DNA of 64,000 nucleotides from an uncultured Lachnospiraceae bacterium (GTDB lineage Bacteria; Bacillota; Clostridia; Lachnospirales; Lachnospiraceae). The translations under genes were made by a program, and so were the position numbers. The DNA is taken from contig CANQRW010000004.1 in NCBI GenBank assembly GCA_947626365.1, forward strand, positions 44,394 through 108,393, in the 5' to 3' direction. The notes under the pieces were generated by a model that did not search any database, was not told the origin of the DNA, and saw only the letters and a program-made list of their open reading frames with translations. Below, in pieces: positions 36,883 through 46,084 of the stretch (position 1 is the stretch's first letter; each line of letters opens with the position of its first letter).

Positions 36883-38283
36883 CTAAAACCGGAAATAGAT
36901 AAACGGATTGTAGCTGTCCGCCGCCAGAAGCATAATGCACAGAAACAGCAGGCAAGGCAGGGCCAGCGCCCGGAACAGCCCGTTGTTTCTCAGCCGAAGC
37001 TGATATTTCTCCGGAATCACTCCGCTTAACAGAACGCCGGCTGCCGACAGGCAGATACATTTTTTTCCGAACAGTTCCAGAAATCCCCACTGTCCGCCTC
37101 CGGCAATCCGGAACATGGAACCCAGATACCCAACTGCCTGTCCCATGGTTTCCGCCCGAAAGAACACCCAGGCAATCAGCACCACCAAAAGACAGTATAT
37201 ATGATTGAGAATCCTGACCGGATTCTTCTCCAGGCATTCTCCCAGAAATACCCGCTCCGCTACCAGAAACGCGCCGTGAAACAGTCCCCATATCAGGAAA
37301 TTCCATCCGGCCCCATGCCAGATTCCGGTGGCCGCGAACACCAGGATCAGGTTGCGGTAAGTGCGCCATGTTCCCTTCCTGCTGCCGCCAAGGGGAATAT
37401 ACAGATATTCCCGAAACCAGGTGGAAAGAGAAATATGCCACCTGCGCCAGAATTCCCGGACAGACGCCGCTGTGTAGGGCAGCCGGAAGTTCTCCAGGAA
37501 ATCAAATCCGAACATCTTGCCCAGTCCGATCGCCATATCCGAATATCCGCTGAAATCGAAATAAATCTGAAGCGCGTACAGAAAGACCCCGTACCAGGCG
37601 GCCAGGGTTCCCCGCTGAGTTCCGTCCATGGCAAATACCAGATCCACTTTGGAGGCGAAGGTATTGGCCAGAATCACCTTCTTGGACAAGCCTATGATAA
37701 AACGTGTGACGCCCTCGCTCCATTTCGCCAGATCCGTTCTTCTGCAGTCGATCTGCTCTGCCACATCCCGATAACGGACGATGGGGCCCGCGATCAGCTG
37801 GGGAAAGAACGTAATATACAGAAGCAGTTTATACAGCGATGTCTGAAGCCCGCATTTCCCCCGGTACAAATCGATCAGATAAGACATGGCCTGGAACGTA
37901 TAAAAGGAAATGCCTATGGGCAGCGCGATGTTCCGGACCGATATCAGTTCCCGGCCCGCCAGGGCGTTGGCGGACGCCGCCAGGAAATCAAAATATTTAA
38001 AATATCCCAAAGCTCCCAGATTCAGGATTACCGCCAAAGCAAGAACCGCTTTCTTTCGTCCGCCTTCCGTCCTTCCGATCCCCAGACCGCACAGATAGTT
38101 GACAATCCCTGAAATCAACAGAAGCAGCACGTATTTGGGTTCCCCGAAGCTGTAAAACAAAACGCTCGCAAAAAGAAGCAGAAGGTTCTGAATCTCCTGC
38201 TTCCCGATTCTTGACAGAATTCCGTACAAGATCAACGTTGCCGGAAGAAAAATCCATAAAAACGTCATTGACGCGAAAACCAT
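36883..38283 (-). CDS. MBOAT-family O-acyltransferase (AlgI/DltB-like)
   Basis: 466 residues with about ten membrane segments. Hallmarks: LPIGISFYTFQAMSYLIDLYRG, FRLPYTAASVREFWRRWHIS, YIPLGGSRKG and ATGIWHGAGWNFLIWGLFHG with the invariant His. In the family it moves an acetyl group from cytoplasmic acetyl-CoA across the membrane for polysaccharide acetylation, with an AlgJ/PatB-like partner, which is encoded next. Ribosome site AGGAAGAG. Confidence 0.92.
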   Translation of the reverse strand: MVFASMTFLWIFLPATLILYGILSRIGKQEIQNLLLLFASVLFYSFGEPKYVLLLLISGIVNYLCGLGIGRTEGGRKKAVLALAVILNLGALGYFKYFDFLAASANALAGRELISVRNIALPIGISFYTFQAMSYLIDLYRGKCGLQTSLYKLLLYITFFPQLIAGPIVRYRDVAEQIDCRRTDLAKWSEGVTRFIIGLSKKVILANTFASKVDLVFAMDGTQRGTLAAWYGVFLYALQIYFDFSGYSDMAIGLGKMFGFDFLENFRLPYTAASVREFWRRWHISLSTWFREYLYIPLGGSRKGTWRTYRNLILVFAATGIWHGAGWNFLIWGLFHGAFLVAERVFLGECLEKNPVRILNHIYCLLVVLIAWVFFRAETMGQAVGYLGSMFRIAGGGQWGFLELFGKKCICLSAAGVLLSGVIPEKYQLRLRNNGLFRALALPCLLFLCIMLLAADSYNPFIYFRF

Positions 38284-38294
38284 ACTATCTCTTC

Positions 38295-38786
38295 CTATTC
38301 TTTCACCTGCAGATAAGAAATATAATTAACCTTGTGATCCTTCATCTTGATATACAGCTTGACATTGCCCAAAACCGTCGAATAGGATCCCAGCCCCTTC
38401 TGGGCGTCCGGATACACCTCCGTCACCCGGCTCTCACTGTCGCCCGGCTTCAGGCCCTCTTCCGTGGCCGCCTTGTCGGACAGCAGCGTAATGTTGGCGA
38501 CGATTTCTTTCCCTCCGGACTGCTCCACATAGACTTCAAAAGCTTTGTCGCCGTACATGTACGCCTTGTTCACATAACCGTTGGCGCAGTTGTTCACATC
38601 ACGGCTGCTCTCAGCCTTGCCCAGGGCGTCCATGGCTGTCTTCGCCTCCATGCCGACCGCATACTGCTTCTTGTCATAAGTAAACTGATACTCCTTTTTC
38701 TCAGCGCCAAAGGCGGCCGTCAGGCTGCTGACCGCAAGAGCGGCAGTCATCAAAAGAACTGCCAGTTTTTTTGCTTTTCCTCTCAT
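38295..38786 (-). CDS. Small secreted protein of unknown function
   Basis: 163 residues. Sec signal peptide (KKLAVLLMTAALAVSSLTAAFGA, cleavage near AFG-AEK). The mature part has alternating beta segments (YQFTYDKKQYAVGMEAKTAMDALG, KAFEVYVEQSGGKEIVANI), no cysteine pair and no anchor. It lies between the transglutaminase and MBOAT genes, with gaps of about 14 and 11 bp, so it is probably part of the acetylation operon. No family recognised. Confidence 0.75.
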   Translation of the reverse strand: MRGKAKKLAVLLMTAALAVSSLTAAFGAEKKEYQFTYDKKQYAVGMEAKTAMDALGKAESSRDVNNCANGYVNKAYMYGDKAFEVYVEQSGGKEIVANITLLSDKAATEEGLKPGDSESRVTEVYPDAQKGLGSYSTVLGNVKLYIKMKDHKVNYISYLQVKE

Positions 38787-38800
38787 AATGTTTCCTCCTT

Positions 38801-39629
38801 CTATGATCTCGGATAGTTCGTCTGGTCAAACTGGTGAAGATAATTCACTTCCGGATTATCTTTCCCGCTTTCCAGAAACTCTTCCGTAGTCATGCGATTC
38901 CATCCCGCGAATCCCGCAAAGGGCGTCTTGTCCGTATGGTAGTAGCGGTCCCCTATCTTTATCAAATTCCACCAGTGACCGATGGGCTCACCGTTCGTTC
39001 CCACAGCCTGCACCACCATATCCTTCACGCCTATGGCCTGATATAGATAATGGGCTTTCGCTAAAAGCACATAACAGTTGCCCCGATGCAGATCAAAAGC
39101 CTTCATGGCAGAATCCACAATATTTCCATCTGTCTCATTGGTCTGGTCATAAGCCAGATCAACCCACAGATAATTAAAAACCGCGTCGCATTTCTCCTCC
39201 AGTGTCATAGAATTGTTGGTAATATCCGTTATGATGGAAGAAGCGTACTCCCGCAAAATCAGTTCTTCCTCCGTCTCTTCCGGCTTCGCCGCGCCGCTTT
39301 CATCAATCACGTAGCTGAGGCCGTTTTTAAAGACCGTCTGAGAACGGAGCATCCTGCCGGATTCATCCAGAACATAATAATTATCATCATAGGCCGCGAT
39401 CACGTTATCCTTCAGAATATGGCCGTCCTCTCCCACGTAATACCAGTCCTGCCCCTTCTTCTCCCAGTGTTCATTGCCCATGGTTCCATCAGAAAGCCGG
39501 TAATAAATCTTGTTTTCTCCCTCATAGACCGGTTCCGCCCCGGCCCAGGCCGTCATAACCGGCAGTATCCAAAAAATTCCCAGCAGGGCGCCGGCTAACC
39601 CCCCCCAGAATCCTCATCAATTTTTTCAT
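38801..39629 (-). pseudogene. Secreted transglutaminase-like protein, frame broken by an 8-G tract
   Basis: The main frame runs to 38801 and contains a wall-binding-like repeat region (YRLSDGTMGNEHWEKKGQDWYYVGEDG) and a transglutaminase-like core with Cys (HRGNCYVLLAKAHYL), His (PIGHWWNLIKIG) and Asp (YYHTDKTPF). The ribosome site GGAGG and start ATG at 39629 are in another frame. The two are joined if one G is removed from the run of eight at 39606-39599, giving a perfect signal peptide ending AWA-GAEP. With eight G the product stops after about 35 codons. It may be phase-variable, a sequencing error, or truly broken. An internal ATG at 39556 would lack the signal. Confidence 0.75.
39599..39606 (-). 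repeat. Homopolymer tract (G8 on the coding strand) in signal-peptide codons
   Basis: Eight G on the minus strand, ten codons into the transglutaminase gene. Seven G would restore the reading frame. Slippage tracts of this type can switch surface proteins on and off. Confidence 0.85.
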
Positions 39630-39659
39630 GTCATTAGTCCTCCGTAAAATTCAGCTTGA

Positions 39660-40337
39660 TCATAAAACTGTAAGCCTTTCTTTGATCAATCCGTGAATTT
39701 CCTCCACGGTTTTCATATTTCCCTGCTCATCGCAGCAGTCAATCCTGTCCCAGCCGTATCTCTCCGCCAGAAGCATGCTGTTATGATACGATTTTGCCAG
39801 AAACTGGGGATCGGCTTCATGAATATCCTTGGCCGCCTGATGGGTCATCTTATTCTCCCGGCCTTTCATGAGTTCCAGAGATACCTCCGGCTTCACATCC
39901 AGGAAAAACACATGATCCGGCACAGGAAGCCCACCCTTCACATACTCAAAATCGTATTCCCAGTCCAGGAACGCCAGCTTCTCCTCCAGGGAATCCAGCT
40001 TAGATGCCTGATGCAGCATATTGCTGGTCACATAGCGGTCGCAGATGACGATATGGTCGCCGCCGCCCTCATAAAACGCCTTCCACCCTTTTAAATAAGA
40101 AGCAAAACGGTCTACAGCATAGAAAGCGGAGGTCACATAAGCGTTGACCGCGTAAGCGTCCGCGCCGAACTCTCTCCCCAGATACATCTTCACCAGAGCG
40201 GAGGAAGGGCTGTCATAGTCGGGATAACTGACCATCCGCACCGGCTTTCCCTGATCCTTCAGATATTCGTATAACAGACGCGTCTGGGTAGCCTTGCCGC
40301 TGCCGTCGCTTCCTTCTATAACGATCACCTTCCCCAT
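39660..40337 (-). CDS. tmk: Thymidylate kinase
   Basis: 225 residues. MGKVIVIEGSDGSGKATQTRLLYEYL (P-loop), VICDRYVTSNMLHQA (DR(Y/W) motif) and PDHVFFLDVKPEVSLELMKGR. It phosphorylates dTMP to dTDP. The P-loop has DGSGKATQ, where GSGK(S/T) is usual, but this is common in the dTMP kinase family of this group. It has its own promoter in the gap after the decarboxylase. Confidence 0.92.
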   Translation of the reverse strand: MGKVIVIEGSDGSGKATQTRLLYEYLKDQGKPVRMVSYPDYDSPSSALVKMYLGREFGADAYAVNAYVTSAFYAVDRFASYLKGWKAFYEGGGDHIVICDRYVTSNMLHQASKLDSLEEKLAFLDWEYDFEYVKGGLPVPDHVFFLDVKPEVSLELMKGRENKMTHQAAKDIHEADPQFLAKSYHNSMLLAERYGWDRIDCCDEQGNMKTVEEIHGLIKERLTVL

Positions 40338-40361
40338 GACGCACCCTCTTTCATATCCAGT

Positions 40362-40390
40362 AGTATATCATAACCGCTGAAACGTGTAAA
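40362..40390 (-). promoter_or_regulatory. Promoter of tmk and downstream genes
   Basis: On the minus strand TTTACA (40390-40385), 17 bp, TATACT (40367-40362), 25 bp before the tmk start. Confidence 0.65.
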
Positions 40391-40467
40391 GTTCGTAAAA
40401 TGACCGGGGCTGAAAATGTATCCGCTCTTTTAGCTGAGCAGAACGATCCGAAGACTGTCCGGACCGT

Positions 40468-42006
40468 TCACTGCCCCTTCGACGCCACACGAATATATTC
40501 CGCCGCGTAATCTTCCAGGCCCTGAACCGGAAGTCCCAGCCTCCGGTACTCGCCAATCAGCCGGATAATCTCTTCGTTCAGCCTCTCCCCGGGCGTCACA
40601 ATGGGAATCCCCGGCGGATACAGGCAGACATACTCCGCCGATACGCAGCCGGCGCTCTCCTCAAGCTTCACCCGAAAGCCGGGGCTATCCGCTGCCTGGC
40701 GGATGGTCATAACCGGCTGTGGGCGGCAGCGGTCAGAAAGACCCGTCGGAATATGGGCCGCAACTGCCGGCCTTTCCCCGCTCCGCAATCCGGAATCTCC
40801 GTCCTTTGGAACACTCTCAGCGGTTATCCCGCCGTCCGCCATCCCGTCAATCTCTAAAAATGCTTTCTCCAGTCTGCTCAGACCCTCTTCCGTATCCATC
40901 AGCGCGGTAATGGCTGTCACATAGCCGGGGCCGCACATTTCCAGCTCCAGATGATACCGGTTTCTCAGAAGTTCCATCAGTTTCTCCCCGTCAAGGCCGC
41001 TATCTCCAACCGACACGATGATCTTCGACCTATCCAGAGCATATACTCCTGCCCGGCCGACTGCATCTTCATCCTGCAGCCGAAGGTGTCTCATCCCCCT
41101 CAGATTCTTTCTCAAGCTGTCCAGCCGAACGGCAAATTCCTCCATCTTCTCACGGCCCGGACCGTCCATATACCGGATGCACCGCTCAATCCCCGCCAGA
41201 AATACATAAGACGGACTGCTGCTCTGAAAAATCTGCAGGTAATGCTCCAGCCTCTCCAGGTCCACCCTTCCTCTCCGCGCATGAAGCACCGCAGTCTGGG
41301 TAAAAGCCGGAAGCGTCTTGTGAAGACTCTGAATTACAATATCCGCTCCCAGATCAAGAGCCGATACCGGAAATCTGCGGCTGAACGGAAAATGAGCCCC
41401 ATGGGCTTCATCCACAATCAGCGGCAGGCCATGCCGGTGGCAGGCATCCGCGATTCCGCGGATATCGGACACAATCCCGTCATAGGTAGGAGAGGTGATA
41501 AAAACCGCTCCGAATTCACCGGTTATCAACATTTTTTCAATTTCTTCCGGCAGTAATCCACCCTGCAGGCCTGTCTCTTCAAGAATTTGTGGATAAATGT
41601 ACTCTGTCGCGATTCCCAGAAGCTCCGCGGCGTGGTAGGCCGACCTGTGACTGTTGCGGGCCATAAGAAACCGCTGTTTCCTTAAACCATGAAGCGGGGT
41701 CTTCCCTGCCGCGGCGCAGATCGCCGCCAGGACGCCGCAGGTACTTCCGTTGACCAGATAATAGGTTCTGTCCGACCCGTAGACTTCTGCCGCCCAGTCC
41801 ATGGATTCCCGCAGGATCCCTTCCGGATGATGAAGATTATCAAATCCTTCAATCTCTGTGATATCGATAGAATAGGGATCAGGAAATCCATCCGCAGGTC
41901 CATCCCCCAGCTGCCGCTTATGGCCCGGCATATGGAAAGGATACACATCGGAACCGCAATATTCAATTAATCTGTCGTAAAGCCGGGAAATTTTTTTGTC
42001 TTCCAT
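40468..42006 (-). CDS. Orn/Lys/Arg decarboxylase-type PLP enzyme (YaaO-like)
   Basis: About 512 residues. Fold-type I PLP enzyme: PFHMPGHKRQLGDGP near the start, VNGSTCGVLAAICAA, IVDEAHGAHFPFS and ADIVIQSLHKTLPAFTQTAVLH with the Schiff-base Lys in SLHKT. The C-terminal domain has the typical YPPGIPIVTPGERL. Likely arginine or lysine decarboxylase feeding polyamine synthesis; substrate not decided by sequence alone. The start is not certain (ATG 42006 or GTG 42012) because the ribosome site is weak. It precedes tmk as in Bacillus. Confidence 0.88.
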   Translation of the reverse strand: MEDKKISRLYDRLIEYCGSDVYPFHMPGHKRQLGDGPADGFPDPYSIDITEIEGFDNLHHPEGILRESMDWAAEVYGSDRTYYLVNGSTCGVLAAICAAAGKTPLHGLRKQRFLMARNSHRSAYHAAELLGIATEYIYPQILEETGLQGGLLPEEIEKMLITGEFGAVFITSPTYDGIVSDIRGIADACHRHGLPLIVDEAHGAHFPFSRRFPVSALDLGADIVIQSLHKTLPAFTQTAVLHARRGRVDLERLEHYLQIFQSSSPSYVFLAGIERCIRYMDGPGREKMEEFAVRLDSLRKNLRGMRHLRLQDEDAVGRAGVYALDRSKIIVSVGDSGLDGEKLMELLRNRYHLELEMCGPGYVTAITALMDTEEGLSRLEKAFLEIDGMADGGITAESVPKDGDSGLRSGERPAVAAHIPTGLSDRCRPQPVMTIRQAADSPGFRVKLEESAGCVSAEYVCLYPPGIPIVTPGERLNEEIIRLIGEYRRLGLPVQGLEDYAAEYIRVASKGQ

Positions 42007-42268
42007 CTTCACCGTCTGCCTGTAATTTCCTGTAAAAGCCGCTATCTATGCTTACCATCTCAGCTGATGCCTCGATGGCAATACTTGTCAATTACCGATT
42101 GACGCAGGCGTCATCGGCACTTTCTCCGCTATTCTATCATAATTGCCCTGCCTTGTCAAAATTCTTTACAAACGGCTCCCGGCTTTATATAATGATAAAG
42201 GCAGGCGGACTGTGCCCGCTGAGATCCGGTACTGCTTTTTACCGGCATTTTCAAAGAAAGGATGCAGC

Positions 42269-42499
42269 ATGAGACAGATTGAATTTAAGATGGAACGCCA
42301 GGGGCTGGTGGAAATCGGCCAGGAAGTGGAAATCACCGCGCATGAGGCCCTGAGCGGAACCAGTTATATCATAGAACCGGCCGTCGCCATGTCCGCATGT
42401 TATAAAGGGCGGGACCGGCTGAAATCCACCAGGGGAATCGTCCGGGACATCAAAGAGAACGACCGGGGATACTACGTAATCGCGGAATTCGACGAATAG
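42269..42499 (+). CDS. Small hypothetical protein
   Basis: 76 residues, soluble, rich in beta-type alternation (MRQIEFKMERQGLVEIGQEVEITAHEALSG ... GIVRDIKENDRGYYVIAEFDE). The C-terminal half resembles a small SH3-like barrel, but no family was recognised. ATG follows AAAGAAAGGA at good spacing. It is upstream of the glycosyltransferase on the same strand. Confidence 0.65.
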   Translation: MRQIEFKMERQGLVEIGQEVEITAHEALSGTSYIIEPAVAMSACYKGRDRLKSTRGIVRDIKENDRGYYVIAEFDE

Positions 42500-42644
42500 A
42501 TTTCTCAGCGCGGGAACTTCAAAAGGTGCCTTCCGCCGCATTTCCTCATACTATAAACTGACGTTATGATTGCCGGCACGGACATATCTCCATCGCGCCA
42601 TGCAGGACCATGCCGCCGGCCGTTTCCCACAGGAGGACGATATC

Positions 42645-43664
42645 TTGGTTACTGTCAGTTTATGCATGATCGTGAAAAATGAGGAAGCTGTGCTGGACCG
42701 ATGCCTGAAGCCTGCCAAACTCTTTGCCGACGAAATCATCATCGTCGATACCGGCTCCACGGACCGGACCGCCGAAATTGCCGAAAAATATACGGAACAT
42801 GTATATAAATACCAATGGAATGATGATTTTGCCGCCGCCCGGAACGAATCCTTCTCCAAGGCGTCTATGGACTACTGCATGTGGCTGGACGCCGACGACG
42901 TGATCACGGAGGAAAACGCCGAAAAACTGCGGCGGCTCAAAAAAACCCTGGATCCGTCCACAGATATTGTGATGATGAACTATACCATAGCGGAAGACCC
43001 TGACGGCCGGCCGCTTTTTTCTTATTACCGGGAGCGGATGGTGCGAAACAGCCGGGAATATCGCTGGGAAGGACCGGTCCACGAGGCCATCCGCCCGCGG
43101 GGCGCCATCCTATATTCCGATATTACCGTCTTTCACCGAAAAACAGAACCGGGCGACCCGGACAGGAATCTCCGCATCTACGAAAAAATACTGGCCAGGG
43201 ACGGCCATCTCGAAGGACGGGAACTGTTTTACTATGCCAGAGAACTGTATTTTCACAAATGCTGGCAGAAAGCCGCCGGCGCCTTCGTCCAGTTTCTGCA
43301 GGGAGACGGCTGGGCGGAAAATAAGATCGAGGCCTGCCTGAATCTGGCGGACTGTTACCGGATCCTGGGGCTTCACCAGCAGAAGCTGACCGCCCTGTTT
43401 CACAGCTTCCAGATGGACACTCCCAGGGGAGAGATCTGCTGCGAGATCGGACGGCACTTTCTGGAATCCGGCCAGTACGAAACCGCCGCCTTCTGGTACA
43501 GGACCGCCCTTCAGCTCCAGCCGCCGGACCGGAAAGGCGCTTTCGTCCGGTGGGACTGCTACGACGCCCTCCCGAAAGCCAATCTGGCGATCTGCCGCAG
43601 GTACCTTGGCGAACCGGAGGAGGCCGGAATGGGGACGAACCAAACCTGTACCCCGGACATATGA
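42645..43664 (+). CDS. Family 2 glycosyltransferase with TPR-like C-terminus
   Basis: About 339 residues. GT2 domain: LVTVSLCMIVKNEEAVLDRCL, DEIIIVDTGSTDRTAEIA, NDDFAAARNESF and YCMWLDADDVI with the DxD-type metal site. A helical TPR-like region follows (about 180-320: YYARELYFHKCWQKAAGAFVQF ... ACLNLADCYRILGLHQQKL). The start is TTG 42645, with AGGAGG 8 nt upstream; a frame extension upstream lacks a ribosome site. Likely modifies a surface protein, and the collagen-like protein encoded 34 bp downstream is the obvious candidate (inference). Confidence 0.85.
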   Translation: MVTVSLCMIVKNEEAVLDRCLKPAKLFADEIIIVDTGSTDRTAEIAEKYTEHVYKYQWNDDFAAARNESFSKASMDYCMWLDADDVITEENAEKLRRLKKTLDPSTDIVMMNYTIAEDPDGRPLFSYYRERMVRNSREYRWEGPVHEAIRPRGAILYSDITVFHRKTEPGDPDRNLRIYEKILARDGHLEGRELFYYARELYFHKCWQKAAGAFVQFLQGDGWAENKIEACLNLADCYRILGLHQQKLTALFHSFQMDTPRGEICCEIGRHFLESGQYETAAFWYRTALQLQPPDRKGAFVRWDCYDALPKANLAICRRYLGEPEEAGMGTNQTCTPDI

Positions 43665-43698
43665 TACACTAGAACGCTGAGAAAACAGGAGTAATCAT

Positions 43699-44922
43699 AT
43701 GTTCTTTAATCCAAACTTTGGTTGTAATAATATGGGCCCCGCAGACAACTGCTGCGGAACCAACTCCGGATGCTTTAACCCAGGCTGCTGCCCGGCCCCC
43801 AATCCCGCCGGCTGCTGCCACGGACCTCAGATGCCGGCAGGACCATGGGAAATTCCTGTTCCTGCCAGCTCCCAGGGGCCGACCGGATCAACCGGGCCTA
43901 TAGGTCCCCAGGGACCAATGGGGCCGCAAGGGCCTCAGGGACTGCAGGGACCACAGGGGCTTCCCGGAGTGACCGGCGCGGCAGGACCGCAGGGACCTGC
44001 GGGCCCTGCCGGAGTAACCGGACCTGCTGCCATCGTAACGGCCGGCACCGTGACTACCGGAGCCCCCGGAACCAATGCTGCCGTCACTAATGTAGGCACC
44101 GCGCAGGCGGCCATCCTGAATTTCACTATCCCCGCCGGACCTACCGGTCCTGTCGGGCCGGAGGGTGCCGCAGGGGCACAGGGAATCGCAGGTCCTACCG
44201 GACCGCAGGGACCTGTCGGGCCGCAGGGCGCTACCGGTCCCCAGGGGCCTGCAGGTGAAACCGGACCCGCCGGCGCAGTCGGACCTCAGGGACCTGCAGG
44301 GCCGCAGGGAATCGCAGGTCCTGCCGGACCTCAAGGTGCAACAGGCCCCGCAGGTCCTGCCGGGCCTCAGGGACCTGTGGGACCGACCGGAACGCCTGCG
44401 ACCGTTACAGTCAATCCGGTGGTCGTGGGACCGGCCGGCTCGACGCCTTCCGTTGCCTCTTCCGGCACCGGAAGCAATGTGACCCTCACGTTCACACTGC
44501 CTGCTGCCCCGGAGCCCAGCGCCCTGACGGCAGTCAACGCCGCGGCCACGCCGGGAACCAGCGGAACCGCCCTGGCCCTGGCCGCCAATCAGGCCTCTAC
44601 GGGCACAGCCGTCACTCACACCCCGGGAAGTTCTGACATTACACTGACAGAGCCGGGCACCTATGAGATTTCCTACAATACCACGGCTTCCATTCCCACC
44701 GGGACAGTTCCCGGCACCGTAAGCGCTTATCTCGCCAGCGGCGGCGCCGCCATCCCCGGCACCACCGTCAGCAGCACCGTAGCCACCGCCGCTGATACGG
44801 CGGCACTGGCGGCCACTACCATCGTAACGGTACCCGACGGCACCACCGCCATTACACTGGTGCCCAACAGCGCTGACACCACCTTCACCAACACGGCGGT
44901 TACCGTGCGCCGGATCGCCTGA
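43699..44922 (+). CDS. Collagen-like surface/exosporium-type protein
   Basis: 407 residues. Cys-rich head with paired cysteines ([24 protein letters not shown]), then Gly-X-Y repeats (about 58-115 and 150-235, often [10 protein letters not shown]) broken by a non-collagen module ([20 protein letters not shown]). The C-terminal 130 residues form a beta-rich Thr/Ala-rich domain resembling the BclA TNF-like trimer head. Thr-rich triplets are suitable for glycosylation. Spore exosporium or cell-surface fibre is likely. No signal peptide is present, which favours a spore-coat location. Strong ribosome site AGGAG. Confidence 0.85.
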   Translation: MFFNPNFGCNNMGPADNCCGTNSGCFNPGCCPAPNPAGCCHGPQMPAGPWEIPVPASSQGPTGSTGPIGPQGPMGPQGPQGLQGPQGLPGVTGAAGPQGPAGPAGVTGPAAIVTAGTVTTGAPGTNAAVTNVGTAQAAILNFTIPAGPTGPVGPEGAAGAQGIAGPTGPQGPVGPQGATGPQGPAGETGPAGAVGPQGPAGPQGIAGPAGPQGATGPAGPAGPQGPVGPTGTPATVTVNPVVVGPAGSTPSVASSGTGSNVTLTFTLPAAPEPSALTAVNAAATPGTSGTALALAANQASTGTAVTHTPGSSDITLTEPGTYEISYNTTASIPTGTVPGTVSAYLASGGAAIPGTTVSSTVATAADTAALAATTIVTVPDGTTAITLVPNSADTTFTNTAVTVRRIA

Positions 44923-45009
44923 GGCCAAATCATCTCATAAAGAACCGTAAGAAATACGGCAGCATCACAAGGCATACTACAGAGCCGTCATAAGAGCGCA
45001 TAACAAAAC

Positions 45010-45044
45010 GGCCGCCTGGTCAGTATCTCTCTGGCCGGGCGGCC
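45010..45044. terminator. Hairpin between the convergent collagen-like and C26 genes
   Basis: 10-bp arms GGCCGCCTGG / CCGGGCGGCC with one G-T pair and a 15-nt loop. No T run on the plus strand side; on the minus strand TTTTGTTA follows. Confidence 0.55.
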
Positions 45045-45117
45045 GCCTGCTGCCGCGTCATTAGCTATTCTGGTTATTCTCATTTCTTATTCTTAATTCT
45101 TAAATATATCCAACATA

Positions 45118-45834
45118 TCAGCCTTCCTTCCGGCAGGCCTCGATCAGCCCCGCAAACAAGGGACGCATACTGTCCTCTGCCGTGAACATAGCTTCCGGAT
45201 GCCACTGAATGCCAAGGCCGTAAGGATAATCCGCAAGTTCCACGCCCTCCACGATGCCGTCCTCCGCATGGGCCGTGACTACAAGCCCTTTGCCCAGCTC
45301 CTTCACGCTCTGATGATGAAAGCTGTTAGTCCATGCCGTATCTCCGAACATCTCGTGAATGCGGCTTCCCTTCTCAATATGCACCAGATGGCTGTAATCG
45401 CCGTTATCGGTGGCCTGGAAATGCTTCATCACCTCTCCGTGAAGGGTCACGTCCTGGTACAGGGTGCCGCCGCAGGCTACATTCAGCACCTGATGTCCCC
45501 GGCAGATTGCCAGGAAAGGCTTTCTCGCGGCAATTACCTTCCGCATAAGAGGAATCTGGCACCGGTCCAACGCCAGGCTGGTATCGCTCAGAAGCCGGTG
45601 GGGATTCTCCCCGTAGAAGCTTGGAGATATATCCACCCCGCCCGAGAAGAGGAAGCCGTCCATTTTCTCCACATAAGCGTTAAGCAGCGTCTCATCGCCC
45701 GTAACAGGAATCAGAAAGGGAAGCCCTCCTGTCTTTATGATCGCGTCAACATACGAATCATTGATCGCGTGGGTCACGCTGTTTCCATTGGGTCTCTTAA
45801 AATTAACCGTCGTAATTCCAATCTGAGGAATCAT
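45118..45834 (-). CDS. Gamma-glutamyl-gamma-aminobutyrate hydrolase family (C26) protein, second copy
   Basis: About 238 residues. Catalytic features: FLAICRGHQVLNVACGGTLYQD (nucleophile Cys), NSFHHQSVK and GIQWHPEAMF (His, Glu). It lies back-to-back with the dipeptide transporter, so it may act on imported gamma-glutamyl peptides (positional inference). ATG 45834 chosen; an in-frame ATG at 45873 lies inside the -10 region of its own promoter. A paralogue is at 6745-7557. Confidence 0.85.
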   Translation of the reverse strand: MIPQIGITTVNFKRPNGNSVTHAINDSYVDAIIKTGGLPFLIPVTGDETLLNAYVEKMDGFLFSGGVDISPSFYGENPHRLLSDTSLALDRCQIPLMRKVIAARKPFLAICRGHQVLNVACGGTLYQDVTLHGEVMKHFQATDNGDYSHLVHIEKGSRIHEMFGDTAWTNSFHHQSVKELGKGLVVTAHAEDGIVEGVELADYPYGLGIQWHPEAMFTAEDSMRPLFAGLIEACRKEG

Positions 45835-45873
45835 ATTAAGCCGCCTCTTTTTCTTCGGATTTTGTCGTGACAT

Positions 45874-45902
45874 AGTATAGCATTAATGGCGATTCTTGTA
45901 AA
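45874..45902 (-). promoter_or_regulatory. Promoter of the second C26 gene
   Basis: On the minus strand TTTACA (45902-45897), 17 bp, TATACT (45879-45874). Confidence 0.65.
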
Positions 45903-45962
45903 TCACAAAAAATCGTCCTAATATATTTGCCAATCTTCCTATATATTATACAAATTTGTTCA

Positions 45963-45992
45963 TTGACAGATAGGACGTTAAAGTGCTACAAT
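45963..45992 (+). promoter_or_regulatory. Promoter of the peptide-transport operon
   Basis: TTGACA (45963-45968), 18 bp, TACAAT (45987-45992), giving a leader of about 85 nt. Confidence 0.7.
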
Positions 45993-46084
45993 ATAAAAGT
46001 TGATATGTTTGTCTTTCCTGTGCGGACACTTGTCTGTTATGGAAAAGACGGCAGAAGAAAGAAAATAAAGCGAGGAGGAAATTT

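Noticed and set aside
42541..42566. Fourth copy of the dispersed hairpin repeat (CATACTATAAACTGACGTTATG)
   Set aside because: Only part of the leader resembles the repeat and the hairpin and loop are absent.
43888..44928. Gly/Ser/Arg-rich open frame opposite the collagen-like gene
   Set aside because: It is produced by the GGNCCN repeats of the collagen triplets on the other strand.
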